A stretch of DNA of 11,948 bases from GWF2-43-63 sp035390965 (GCA_035390965.1 DAOPKE010000082.1:1-11948); one strand, 5' to 3'; positions 5,420 to 11,948 are shown, numbered from the stretch's first letter. Numbers and translations are program-made. The notes: generated by a model from the letters alone, not told the origin.

Positions 5420-8400
5420 TTGTCAGATTTTATAGTACTACTGTCATCACCAACGCTTCGGTCTGTGCTGTCAGCTGGCAACTGGCTACTGACAACTGAC
5501 AACTGGTTATTATCGACAACCACATTATTGTTTACAACGTTATTGTTTTGATTGTTGTTCTGATTATTATTCTGATTAATGTTTTGATTATTGACCTGAT
5601 TGTTGTTCTGATTGTTATCAGCAACATCCTGATTGGTCACAGCTGACTTCTCGTAAGCAGCCAGCAGAGCTGTATTTGAAGGATACTGCTTTGTGATTTC
5701 AGCAATATCGTTTCCGGTTGTATTTTCAATTTCAGAAACGGTACGGCTGACAATTTTTTCAGGATCGTCAATGTTGTTTGCTGCCATTGCTTTCTGCTGC
5801 AGATCAAGGGACTGCTGTTCCTTTTCCTGCGCCTGCGCAAGAATGTCGCGCTGTTTTGCAAAATCGTTTTCACGATAGGCCTGGCTTCGCAGCTGACGTG
5901 CTTCGATCATAAGCATACGCGCATTGTCGCTTTCCTGTGATCTCGCTGCATTGCTTTCAGTCAGCGCCACATTGTTGTTTTCGTATTCGCTGTTATTCCA
6001 GATGCCGTACAGATCATTCGCCATCAGGAAGTGACGTTTGGAAGATTCGGTATATTCATCCGCCTGCTTCTGAAATTTGGTTTTCACTGCCGGGTCGGTG
6101 GTGGCATCAGCCAAACGGCGCACACTGTCAGCTTTGTGCAATTCTGTTTCGTACATCAGCTGATGAAAGCCGATCACTGATTCTTCGGAATACACCGGAA
6201 TCTGCTCCGGCAGCTGTTTCCCGATAAGCTTCAGATTATTTTCAGCGTTGTTTTTATAAGCGTCGGCTTCGGCCGAGTAGGCCTGCATGGTTTTGGTCAG
6301 CGCTGCAATTTCGTTTTTGATCTGATTCGAATCGGCTGGATTTGTAGCCAGCTTTTTCTTCAGCGAAGCAATGCGGACCATGAATGTCTGCGCTGCGGAC
6401 TCGTAAAACGAAGACTGAATCAGATCCTGCTCTTCGTCGCTGGCAGAAACCTTGTCCGAAGCATTGCTGACCTGGACATTCTGATTGTTGTTGTCAGCAA
6501 CNNNNNNNNNNNNNNNNNNNNNNNNNNNNNNNNNNNNNNNNNNNNNNNNNNNNNNNNNNNNNNNNNNNNNNNNNNNNNNNNNNNNNNNNNNNNNNNNNNN
6601 NGTCAGCGCGTTTTGCTTCTCTTTGGTGTCGGCTATGTCATTCTCAATCTGCGTGCGCTTTTTCGGGTTGTCGGTGTTTTCAAGTTTTTCATTCAGCACC
6701 TGAAGTTTTTTCTCAACGATGTTCAGTTGCGGCTGCAGCTCATTCCTTTCTTTTTCTGTTTTGCTGATTTCCGACCGGAAGTCGCCTGTACGCGTCGAAA
6801 GCAGCTTTTCAGTATCATCCGCAGCAGGACGTGATGTCTCAAGAATGGCTTCGCTTCTGGTCTGCATCTTTTTCAACTCATTTGTATCGGCAGCTGCTTT
6901 GTCCGAAAGTTCCTGCATGAGTTTGTCAAAGTCGCTTTCAGCCTGAGTCAGCAGTGCATTCTGTTTATTCAGTTCATCGTGATAGTCGCTGAGCACATTC
7001 ATCTGCATGTTGATTTCGGTCAGGTCTGCTTCAAGCTCGGTTTTTTTCATTTGTTCGCTCTGTGTGAGAACTGGCTTGTCGCGCAGTTTTACCCATTCCG
7101 ATAGTTTGAAATCGTAATCGCTTTTCTTTTTGGCGAATGCAAGACTCACAGCTTCGGACTCGCGCTTATTGCGATCCAGACAGTTCTGCACGGAATCGGC
7201 TGAAGAAGAAATTTGCTGTATAATACTCGTCACCAACTCCGTTGACTGCTGATTATTATCTGTAATTACCTGGTTGGTGTCGGTAGCTTGCTGATTGTTA
7301 TTGTCGGCAATATTCTGGTTGTTTACATCAGTGTTATTCTGATTATTGTTATCAGCAATGTTTTGATTGTTGTTGTCCGTTACATTCTGATTACTGACAT
7401 CTGATTGCTGATTATTGTTGTCCGAATCACTGTTCAGTGAATCAGCATAAGCAACTGCATCGCTCACGATATCGACACGCTGATCAGATTTCGATTTCAG
7501 ATCGACCATTTCATTCTGCTTCAGCTTAGCATCATCTTTGAGTTGCTGGGCTTTGAGTCGTTTGTCATTGGCTTCCCTTCTGATTTTATCAGCTTCGGAC
7601 TGATACTCTTCTTTCAGCTCAGGATCGGTTGTCAGAGCAGCTTCGTTGATATACACTTCGGCATCCTTGTCTAATTTTTTTGCGTCTTCCTCCAGAATTT
7701 TAGATTCCGCCAGATCAGACGCAACAACCTTTTCAAGTTCTGCCACATATTCGTTATCACCGCGGATTTTTTTATCAAGCTGCACCAGATTGATTTTGAA
7801 AGTATCAATTCCATCAATCAAATCCTTGAGCAAAACCACCGATGTATCGATTTGTCGCGACAAAGCCAGTTTCTGTACATTACCGGCCTTATCCTGAATA
7901 CGGTCAAAATTCTTTGCCTGCACGTCGGCAGCCGCAGCATACTGATTATACATCTGTTTTGCCAGCTCGGATTCCTCGGAAAGCAACATTGATTTTTTCG
8001 ACAGTTCATTAGACTGAGCCATCATATCCTTGCGCTTTTTGGCATCCGTTTCATTCACAGACTTTTCGTACAAATCACTGCTTTGTTTGCTGAGAGCGGC
8101 CGCCTGATCTTTTTTCTGTTCCGAAATTTTCAATGATGCATCGCGCATGTTGCGGAAAACATCGAGCTGATCTTCAGCAGAAGCAACATGTTCAAACGCA
8201 ATATCCACAACCTGATCACCGGTCGGATTTTCCGGAATATTGTATTTTGAGTTATTATTGACTGCAATGACTTTCGCAGTATCAATAACTATTTCCTCAT
8301 TGCTGTTTACATCCAGACTTGCCTTTTCGCGCAGTTTTGCAATGGTTTCAAGATATTCAGCACTGTTAACATCTATGTTTCCTGCAGCAATTAGCTCAGG

Positions 8401-9480
8401 ATTATAATTTTCATAATCCGGAATTTTACGGTCGATACGAACCAGAAACACCATCATACGACCATCGGAACTGTTTCTTAATGACGAAAACCAGGCATAA
8501 CGCTGACTCGGGTCAGTGATAAAAAGAATATCGTCAAACGGAGAGTTGATGGCGAAATCGACATTGACGGGTGCAGTCCAGTCTTTTTTGACAGTATCAT
8601 ACACTGTGCGGAAAATATCATATCCACCCATTGAATTATGGCCTTTCGAACAAAAATAGAGTGTCCGGCCGTCGGGCAACAGATATGGATAGTTTTCATC
8701 GTATTCCGTATTGACAGCACTGCTCAGTTTTTCCGGCGCAGAAAATTTTCCACCCGGGAGCTTATACACCCTGTAAATATCGCGGCCGTTCATGTTTTTT
8801 TTGCCATAGCTGCTATAATACACTACCTGATGTGTATCGCTGATGAAAACCAGCTCTGGATCAGCCGAACGACGGTCCGGCTTGGTTTTGAGAAACTCTG
8901 GTTTGGGTCCGATTCGTCCACCGAATTTGGAAATATCATACGAACGAAAGAAACTTTCAGTCCCAACTTCGTATTTTTTCATCACTACGAGGTCGCTCAG
9001 ATTCTGCAACAGCGTAATACCATTGGAGCACATCTGATTTCGAATAAAGGCCTCTTTTGCATAAGGACTTTTGGACGGGACTTTTCCTTTAAATGCCTCA
9101 AAAGCGCGCAGCGCCTCACCAAAGCGATAGGCCTGATGATAAGCCACCCCCAGATGAAAATAAATCATATACGAATCTTCTCCTGAAAGCTGACCAACAA
9201 AAGGTTCCATGTATTTCAGCGGTGCTTCGGGATCGCGACGATCGGTATAAAGAAGACAAACCCCAAAGCGATAGGAATAATATGGGTCCTTTCGATGAAT
9301 ACTAAGCAATTGCGAATACAGCGGAAAAGCTTCTCCGTATTTCTGTTCAACAAACAACCGATCAGCTTCGGTTTTTACCTGCAGGTCGTCGCCCACAGGT
9401 TGGCTCAATGCCTCAAAACCCGACAACATGAAGATGCATGAAATCAGATAGATGAAAAATATGTTTTTGACAGTAGGCAA
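4477..9480 (-). CDS. Giant envelope protein: TPR, PD40 propeller, coiled coils, three SPOR-like domains
   Basis: About 1667 codons, interrupted by a 100-N gap (residues about 960-993). A signal peptide (about 1-26, cleavage near the LSQ at 25-27) is followed by TPR-like helices (about 35-150), then WD40-like PD40 blades (about 205-350), including the typical 'LLPDGRTLYFCSKG' and 'GGYDIF' blocks. From about 420 to 1280 it is mostly charged coiled coil with a recurring 38-residue unit, broken by three Asn/Gln-rich linkers. The C-terminus has three SPOR-like domains (about 1354-1440, 1460-1545, 1579-1667), each ending in a DAFVV-x-x-x-x-GK block. SPOR domains bind peptidoglycan glycans lacking stem peptides, so cell-wall attachment is likely. 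The TPR-PD40 front recalls PorE of type IX secretion, but OmpA is replaced by SPOR. No ATG fits the signal peptide; an in-frame stop lies at 9493-9495, so TTG at 9478-9480 is taken as start. The function is unknown. Confidence 0.85.
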   Translation of the reverse strand: MPTVKNIFFIYLISCIFMLSGFEALSQPVGDDLQVKTEADRLFVEQKYGEAFPLYSQLLSIHRKDPYYSYRFGVCLLYTDRRDPEAPLKYMEPFVGQLSGEDSYMIYFHLGVAYHQAYRFGEALRAFEAFKGKVPSKSPYAKEAFIRNQMCSNGITLLQNLSDLVVMKKYEVGTESFFRSYDISKFGGRIGPKPEFLKTKPDRRSADPELVFISDTHQVVYYSSYGKKNMNGRDIYRVYKLPGGKFSAPEKLSSAVNTEYDENYPYLLPDGRTLYFCSKGHNSMGGYDIFRTVYDTVKKDWTAPVNVDFAINSPFDDILFITDPSQRYAWFSSLRNSSDGRMMVFLVRIDRKIPDYENYNPELIAAGNIDVNSAEYLETIAKLREKASLDVNSNEEIVIDTAKVIAVNNNSKYNIPENPTGDQVVDIAFEHVASAEDQLDVFRNMRDASLKISEQKKDQAAALSKQSSDLYEKSVNETDAKKRKDMMAQSNELSKKSMLLSEESELAKQMYNQYAAAADVQAKNFDRIQDKAGNVQKLALSRQIDTSVVLLKDLIDGIDTFKINLVQLDKKIRGDNEYVAELEKVVASDLAESKILEEDAKKLDKDAEVYINEAALTTDPELKEEYQSEADKIRREANDKRLKAQQLKDDAKLKQNEMVDLKSKSDQRVDIVSDAVAYADSLNSDSDNNNQQSDVSNQNVTDNNNQNIADNNNQNNTDVNNQNIADNNNQQATDTNQVITDNNQQSTELVTSIIQQISSSADSVQNCLDRNKRESEAVSLAFAKKKSDYDFKLSEWVKLRDKPVLTQSEQMKKTELEADLTEINMQMNVLSDYHDELNKQNALLTQAESDFDKLMQELSDKAAADTNELKKMQTRSEAILETSRPAADDTEKLLSTRTGDFRSEISKTEKERNELQPQLNIVEKKLQVLNEKLENTDNPKKRTQIENDIADTKEKQNALXXXXXXXXXXXXXXXXXXXXXXXXXXXXXXXXXXVADNNNQNVQVSNASDKVSASDEEQDLIQSSFYESAAQTFMVRIASLKKKLATNPADSNQIKNEIAALTKTMQAYSAEADAYKNNAENNLKLIGKQLPEQIPVYSEESVIGFHQLMYETELHKADSVRRLADATTDPAVKTKFQKQADEYTESSKRHFLMANDLYGIWNNSEYENNNVALTESNAARSQESDNARMLMIEARQLRSQAYRENDFAKQRDILAQAQEKEQQSLDLQQKAMAANNIDDPEKIVSRTVSEIENTTGNDIAEITKQYPSNTALLAAYEKSAVTNQDVADNNQNNNQVNNQNINQNNNQNNNQNNNVVNNNVVVDNNQLSVVSSQLPADSTDRSVGDDSSTIKSDNRLYYRIQISASRVEVDTTKYFKGMNVVVDKTGGWNQYMTGYFTSYNIANTDLKRVRQQGYADAFVVAYFDGKRVPVYEARRMEQGGTPAVTAQAASAGNFSMTDVEGLVYSVQVGVYATTRNSTSLFGISPLIEERMDNKYYRYYAGTFNNMNDAVAARNKIRAGGVPDAFVVILYKGKKITQAEANQLMADGVTFGGGLKQSGAGTQPQNTQVTPTNITPASKPVFKVQIGAYSKDVPVNVVNELIALAGQGIETTRNDAGLTVYTVGNFSKYSDAEAKKNELNAKGLTDAFVVAYVDGKRVSVSEARKVAE
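5475..5509. repeat. Heptamer tandem repeat inside the giant gene, five units
   Basis: On the plus strand CTGGCAA, CTGGCTA, CTGACAA, CTGACAA and CTGGTTA run without spacers. Because three heptamers equal seven codons, the protein shows a matching seven-residue echo (QLSVVSS then QLPADST). It sits exactly between the Asn-rich linker and the first SPOR-like domain. The style resembles the intergenic array at 2089-2116. Confidence 0.75.
5505..5630 (-). repeat. Asn/Gln-rich linker 3
   Basis: Residues about 1284-1326 consist almost only of N, Q and V with scattered I and D (units such as NNNQ and NNNVV). At DNA level it is a degenerate repeat of ATT, GTT and CTG triplets on the plus strand. It separates the coiled-coil part from the SPOR-like part and is probably a flexible spacer. 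Confidence 0.7.
6472..6501 (-). repeat. Asn/Gln-rich linker 2, cut by the assembly gap
   Basis: The ten codons next to the gap encode VADNNNQNVQ, the same wording as the IADNNNQN units of linker 1. This is probably the end of a longer Asn/Gln tract whose beginning lies in the gap. Confidence 0.6.
6502..6601. other. Assembly gap (100 N)
   Basis: Exactly 100 unknown bases, the conventional placeholder for a gap of unknown size. Both flanks are open in the same frame of the giant gene if 100 is taken literally, but the real length is unknown. The right-hand flank in protein order is a repetitive Asn/Gln tract, which probably caused the assembly break. Confidence 0.95.
7242..7422 (-). repeat. 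Asn/Gln-rich linker 1
   Basis: Residues about 687-747 are built from repeated units of the type (I/V)(A/T)DNNNQ(N/Q), separated by short variants with S, D and T. At least five NNNQ or DNNQ units can be counted. It interrupts a long run of charged coiled coil and is probably an unstructured hinge. Repeat copy number may vary between strains. Confidence 0.75.
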
Positions 9481-9543
9481 TGCTTTATTTAATCACGCGT
9501 GAATGGATTCTTTATACGGATTCCGGACAGTTTTGTTTCTTTA

Positions 9544-9551
9544 CAAAGGTA
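9544..9551 (-). promoter_or_regulatory. -7 promoter element of the giant SPOR gene
   Basis: On the minus strand this reads TACCTTTG, a perfect TAnnTTTG match, 63 bases before the TTG start at 9480 and compatible with a leader of about 55 nt. It supports a start near 9480 rather than far inside. A -33 box is not evident. Confidence 0.5.
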
Positions 9552-9590
9552 AGAGATGTATTTGAATCCGGATTTTCATAATCGAGACCT

Positions 9591-9623
9591 ATCCCTCGAA
9601 GGGTTTGGAAGCCTTCGAGGGAT
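9591..9623. repeat. Perfect 12-bp inverted repeat between the giant gene and ispH
   Basis: ATCCCTCGAAGG (9591-9602) and CCTTCGAGGGAT (9612-9623) are exact reverse complements around a 9-base loop. It ends 29 bases before the ispH ATG and starts 40 bases upstream of the giant gene's -7 element. It could be an operator for the divergent pair or a dispersed palindrome; there is no T-tract suggesting a terminator. Confidence 0.7.
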
Positions 9624-9637
9624 TTGGCGAAAATTCT

Positions 9638-9645
9638 TACCTTCG
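9638..9645 (+). promoter_or_regulatory. Weak -7-like element before ispH
   Basis: TACCTTCG differs from TAnnTTTG at one base and lies only 7 bases before the ATG, so a transcript from it would be nearly leaderless. No -33 box fits. It is listed because no better candidate is visible between the inverted repeat and the gene. Confidence 0.25.
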
Positions 9646-9652
9646 CAAAGCA

Positions 9653-10537
9653 ATGAAAATTACCATCGACAGCAAATCGGGCTTTTGCGCAGGCGTTACA
9701 TCGGCCATTCATGGCGCTGAAGAAGAATTGAAAGTGAACCAGAAACTATACTGTCTCGGCGACCTTGTTCACAACAGTGCCGAAATGGAACGTCTGAAAA
9801 AACTGGGGCTGGAAGTAATCACTTACGACCAGTTCAAACTGCTTAAAAACGAACGGGTTCTTATAAGAGCGCATGGAGAGCCGCCTTCGACATATGAAAT
9901 TGCAGCACAAAACAATCTTACACTGCTCGATTACAGCTGTCCGGTCGTTTTAAAATTGCAAAAGAGGATTAAGGATGGATTTGACAAATCGCAGAAACAA
10001 AACGGTCAGATTGTTATTTACGGAAAACCAGGCCATGCTGAAGTCATAGGATTGAACGGCCAGATTGATGATCAGGCCATCATCATTAGTTCACCCGAAA
10101 ATCTTGAAGGAATCAATTTTTCCAAACCAGTTGTTTTGTTTTCGCAAACAACAAAAGATGAAACAGGATTTTATCGGACAGCAGAAAATATACGGGCAGG
10201 CATGATAAGCGCAGGGCAAAATCCCGATAACAACCTGATCATCAACAATACCATATGCCGGCTTGTTTCGAAACGGGTACCCCAGCTCAGAAAATTTGCA
10301 GCCGAACACGATATCATCCTTTTCGTGAGTGGAATCAAAAGTTCCAATGGTCAATTTCTGTTCAGCATCTGCCTTGAAGTGAATAAACGCTGTTATCTGG
10401 TTCCCGACGTTTCGTATCTTCAGAAAGAATGGTTTAAACAAAACGACAGTGTTGGAGTTTGCGGAGCAACCTCTACCCCCATGTGGCTGATGGAAGAAGT
10501 GGCTGAAGCTGTAAAAAAAATAACGCTGAAAAAATAA
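9653..10537 (+). CDS. ispH: 4-hydroxy-3-methylbut-2-enyl diphosphate reductase (IspH/LytB)
   Basis: IspH reduces HMBPP to isopentenyl and dimethylallyl diphosphate, the last step of the MEP isoprenoid pathway, using a 4Fe-4S cluster in the cytosol. The 294-residue product has the three cluster cysteines in their family settings: C12 in SGFCAGV, C96 in DYSCPVV and C202 in NNTICR. Substrate-binding residues are also in place: H40-N41, H74 in AHGEPP, the GHAE block with H128 and E130, T166-T167, S230-S231-N232, and the C-terminal GATSTPMWL block (271-279). An in-frame TTG at 9605 would add 16 residues, but that region overlaps the inverted repeat and IspH proteins normally begin just before the SGFC block, so ATG at 9653 is chosen. 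It is transcribed divergently from the giant gene. Length and motifs are complete; activity is expected. Confidence 0.95.
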   Translation: MKITIDSKSGFCAGVTSAIHGAEEELKVNQKLYCLGDLVHNSAEMERLKKLGLEVITYDQFKLLKNERVLIRAHGEPPSTYEIAAQNNLTLLDYSCPVVLKLQKRIKDGFDKSQKQNGQIVIYGKPGHAEVIGLNGQIDDQAIIISSPENLEGINFSKPVVLFSQTTKDETGFYRTAENIRAGMISAGQNPDNNLIINNTICRLVSKRVPQLRKFAAEHDIILFVSGIKSSNGQFLFSICLEVNKRCYLVPDVSYLQKEWFKQNDSVGVCGATSTPMWLMEEVAEAVKKITLKK

Positions 10538-10567
10538 AAATCAAACCTGAAAACTGCAATTCAAGAT

Positions 10568-10592
10568 ATGACAACAGCCCGATCCTGTCATA
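10568..10592. repeat. Inverted repeat downstream of ispH
   Basis: TATGACA and TGTCATA arms (7 bp, starting one base earlier at 10567) surround a 12-base loop, 30 bases after the ispH stop. A second small hairpin, ATTCTA-TTTGT-TAGAAT, follows at 10603-10619. Neither has a T-tract, so a terminator role is only possible, not shown. Confidence 0.3.
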
Positions 10593-10661
10593 ATTTCACT
10601 GTATTCTATTTGTTAGAATCTTGCTTTCATCAACAATTCAGACAATTTCGGAAATAATGCC

Positions 10662-10669
10662 TATCTTTG
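10662..10669 (+). promoter_or_regulatory. -7 promoter element of the barrel-protein gene
   Basis: TATCTTTG is a perfect TAnnTTTG match, identical to the flavin reductase element. Transcription would start near 10675, giving a leader of about 80 nt before the ATG at 10756. No TTTG is seen at the usual -33 distance. Confidence 0.45.
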
Positions 10670-10755
10670 CATGGAATTTTAATAACGGCAGTTTTGTTTT
10701 CTTTTTTATTGTCTTTCTGTCTGGCAAACACATGTAGCCAAAATACATTTTTCTG

Positions 10756-11937
10756 ATGAATAATTTCCCCGCACACACAGCAAACATACAAACACATTCA
10801 TTCCATATTCCGGTCATGGGAATTGGTTATACAATTGATACAGCAACCCGTGTTGCACCATATGGTATTGATTCTGTAGCATCACTGCTCGATGATGGCC
10901 TGATGGAAAGACTGCGAAAAAAATTATGTTCGGTTCACAATCAGCCCTACGAAGAGATAGCAAAAACAGAAGATGATTGCAGGGCAAAGCGAACGACAGC
11001 TTATCTCAACCTGCTCAAATTTATTTCAGAAAAACGATTCGAGGAATTGATTAATAATCCGGGATCGGTTGAAAAATACTTTAGTCTTCTTCCGGCTGAA
11101 TCAGAACTCAACAAACGATACAAGGAATTCCGCCAGACAAATCCAAGCGAAGAAGAAACCGGACAATGGCTGAAAAACAATTTGCGACTTGGAAGCATTG
11201 ATGTAAACATCATGACCAAGCTCGACAAGATTAATTACAAAAACGGCGAACGTCTTCCGACCGAACGCAACGATGCCCATTCTGCATTGCGCGGATTTGC
11301 CAACAGTGATCTGGAATCATCCATCGTGTTTTCTGCTGGAATGAACCCTTCACTTTACGGATATATTCAGCAATTCAGCGATTTTTTTCCTGATGAAAAA
11401 GGTTATATCCGAAAGAAAGTAACCATCAAAGTAAGTGATTACCGCTCTGCATTGATTCAGGGAAAATTTCTGGCTAAAAAAGGCGTTTGGGTTTCAGAAT
11501 ACCGCATGGAATCCGGGTTAAATTGTGGCGGACATGCTTTTGCAACCGATGGTTTTCTGATGGGCCCCATCCTTGAAGAATTCAGAAAAAACCGCGAAGA
11601 ACTTTACAAAACTGTTTTTTCTATTCTACAGGAAGCTCTTGCCTCCAAAAACCTACCGGTTCCTGATAGCCTTCCAATGCGTATTACAGCTCAGGGCGGC
11701 GTTGGGACAGCCGAAGAACACGATTTTTTACTCGAATACTACCAGCTTGATTCCATTGGCTGGGGCACCCCATTTCTGCTCGTTCCCGAAGTAACCAATG
11801 TGGATGATTTCACATTGCAGAAAATGATTGATGCCAAAGAAAAAGATTTATACCTCAGCGATATCTCACCTTTAGGTGTTCAATTCAATAATTTAAGGGC
11901 ATCTCTAAAAACTCAAAAACCGCATCAACACTGTTGA
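10756..11937 (+). CDS. Uncharacterised protein with nitronate-monooxygenase-like TIM-barrel signatures; 3' end possibly frameshifted
   Basis: 393 residues, no signal peptide. I do not recognise a named family. The first strand-loop region (about 17-46, 'PVMGIGYTIDTATRVAPYG') and a late block (about 314-342, GGVGTAEEH then 'SIGWGTPFLLVPE') look like the first strand and the FMN-phosphate-binding end of TIM-barrel flavoproteins such as nitronate monooxygenase. Between them lie a long charged helical part (about 50-170), which a plain barrel would not need, and a cysteine-containing block 'SGLNCGGHAFATDG' (about 254-267) that might be near the active site. The stop follows 'NNLRASLKTQKPHQHC'; if one base were restored in the GGG at 11897-11899 the text would read NNLRG and stay open to the window end, so truncation by frameshift is possible. 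It starts 218 bases after ispH with its own -7 element, so it is probably a separate unit. The flavoprotein role is inference. Confidence 0.75.
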   Translation: MNNFPAHTANIQTHSFHIPVMGIGYTIDTATRVAPYGIDSVASLLDDGLMERLRKKLCSVHNQPYEEIAKTEDDCRAKRTTAYLNLLKFISEKRFEELINNPGSVEKYFSLLPAESELNKRYKEFRQTNPSEEETGQWLKNNLRLGSIDVNIMTKLDKINYKNGERLPTERNDAHSALRGFANSDLESSIVFSAGMNPSLYGYIQQFSDFFPDEKGYIRKKVTIKVSDYRSALIQGKFLAKKGVWVSEYRMESGLNCGGHAFATDGFLMGPILEEFRKNREELYKTVFSILQEALASKNLPVPDSLPMRITAQGGVGTAEEHDFLLEYYQLDSIGWGTPFLLVPEVTNVDDFTLQKMIDAKEKDLYLSDISPLGVQFNNLRASLKTQKPHQHC

Positions 11938-11948
11938 TAAAGGCTGTT

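Noticed and set aside
8638..9186. Plus-strand open frame of 182 codons
   Set aside because: Antisense to the PD40/TPR part of the giant gene; composition looks like a shadow and no domain is visible.
4477..9480. Giant gene as a type IX secretion component (PorE)
   Set aside because: Only the TPR-PD40 front is similar; the OmpA domain and carboxypeptidase-like domain of PorE are absent and no other por/spr gene is in the window.
9605..9652. Extended N-terminus of IspH from TTG at 9605
   Set aside because: It would translate half of the inverted repeat, and IspH proteins normally begin a few residues before the SGFC cysteine, as the ATG at 9653 does.

Overview
The window reads as a piece of a Bacteroidota (Bacteroidetes) genome, probably a draft or metagenome assembly because it contains a run of exactly 100 Ns. 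Several genes are preceded by the Bacteroidota -7 element TAnnTTTG and no clear Shine-Dalgarno sequences are seen. The protein families also fit: an OmpA-like protein, a WD40-like PD40/SPOR envelope protein, a lipoprotein with a TonB C-terminal-like domain, and a flavin reductase-like protein. The taxonomic call is inference; no rRNA or tRNA gene is present.

Layout. 103-1163 (+): a two-gene unit of a small secreted OmpA-family protein and a cytosolic protein that may have the LURP-one/tubby fold (YxjI-like). 1164-1450: no gene, but a long imperfect hairpin and octamer repeats. 1451-2020 (-): flavin reductase family protein. 2021-2682: about 660 bases without a gene, full of short palindromes around a CTTCG core, heptamer repeats and an imperfect direct repeat. 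2683-3762 (+): Fic-domain protein with its own inhibitory helix and a C-terminal winged helix. 3993-4406 (+): small lipoprotein with a TonB C-terminal-like domain. 4477-9480 (-): one giant envelope gene (about 1667 codons, interrupted by the assembly gap) with TPRs, a PD40 propeller, long coiled coils, Asn/Gln-rich linkers and three C-terminal SPOR-like domains. 9653-10537 (+): ispH, divergent from the giant gene. 10756-11937 (+): an unrecognised protein with nitronate-monooxygenase-like TIM-barrel signatures, possibly frameshifted at its 3' end.

How the genes relate. There is no single pathway. The OmpA-like protein and the SPOR protein could both contact peptidoglycan, and the TonB-C-like lipoprotein also belongs to the envelope. 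IspH is housekeeping (last step of the MEP isoprenoid pathway). The Fic protein and its lipoprotein neighbour look more AT-rich by eye and lie next to the repeat-rich stretch, which suggests an accessory segment. I found no CRISPR array, transposase, phage gene or classical defence cluster. The best candidates for something little described are the giant SPOR protein with its internal repeats, the barrel protein at the right end, and the short heptamer/octamer repeats that also occur inside the giant gene.
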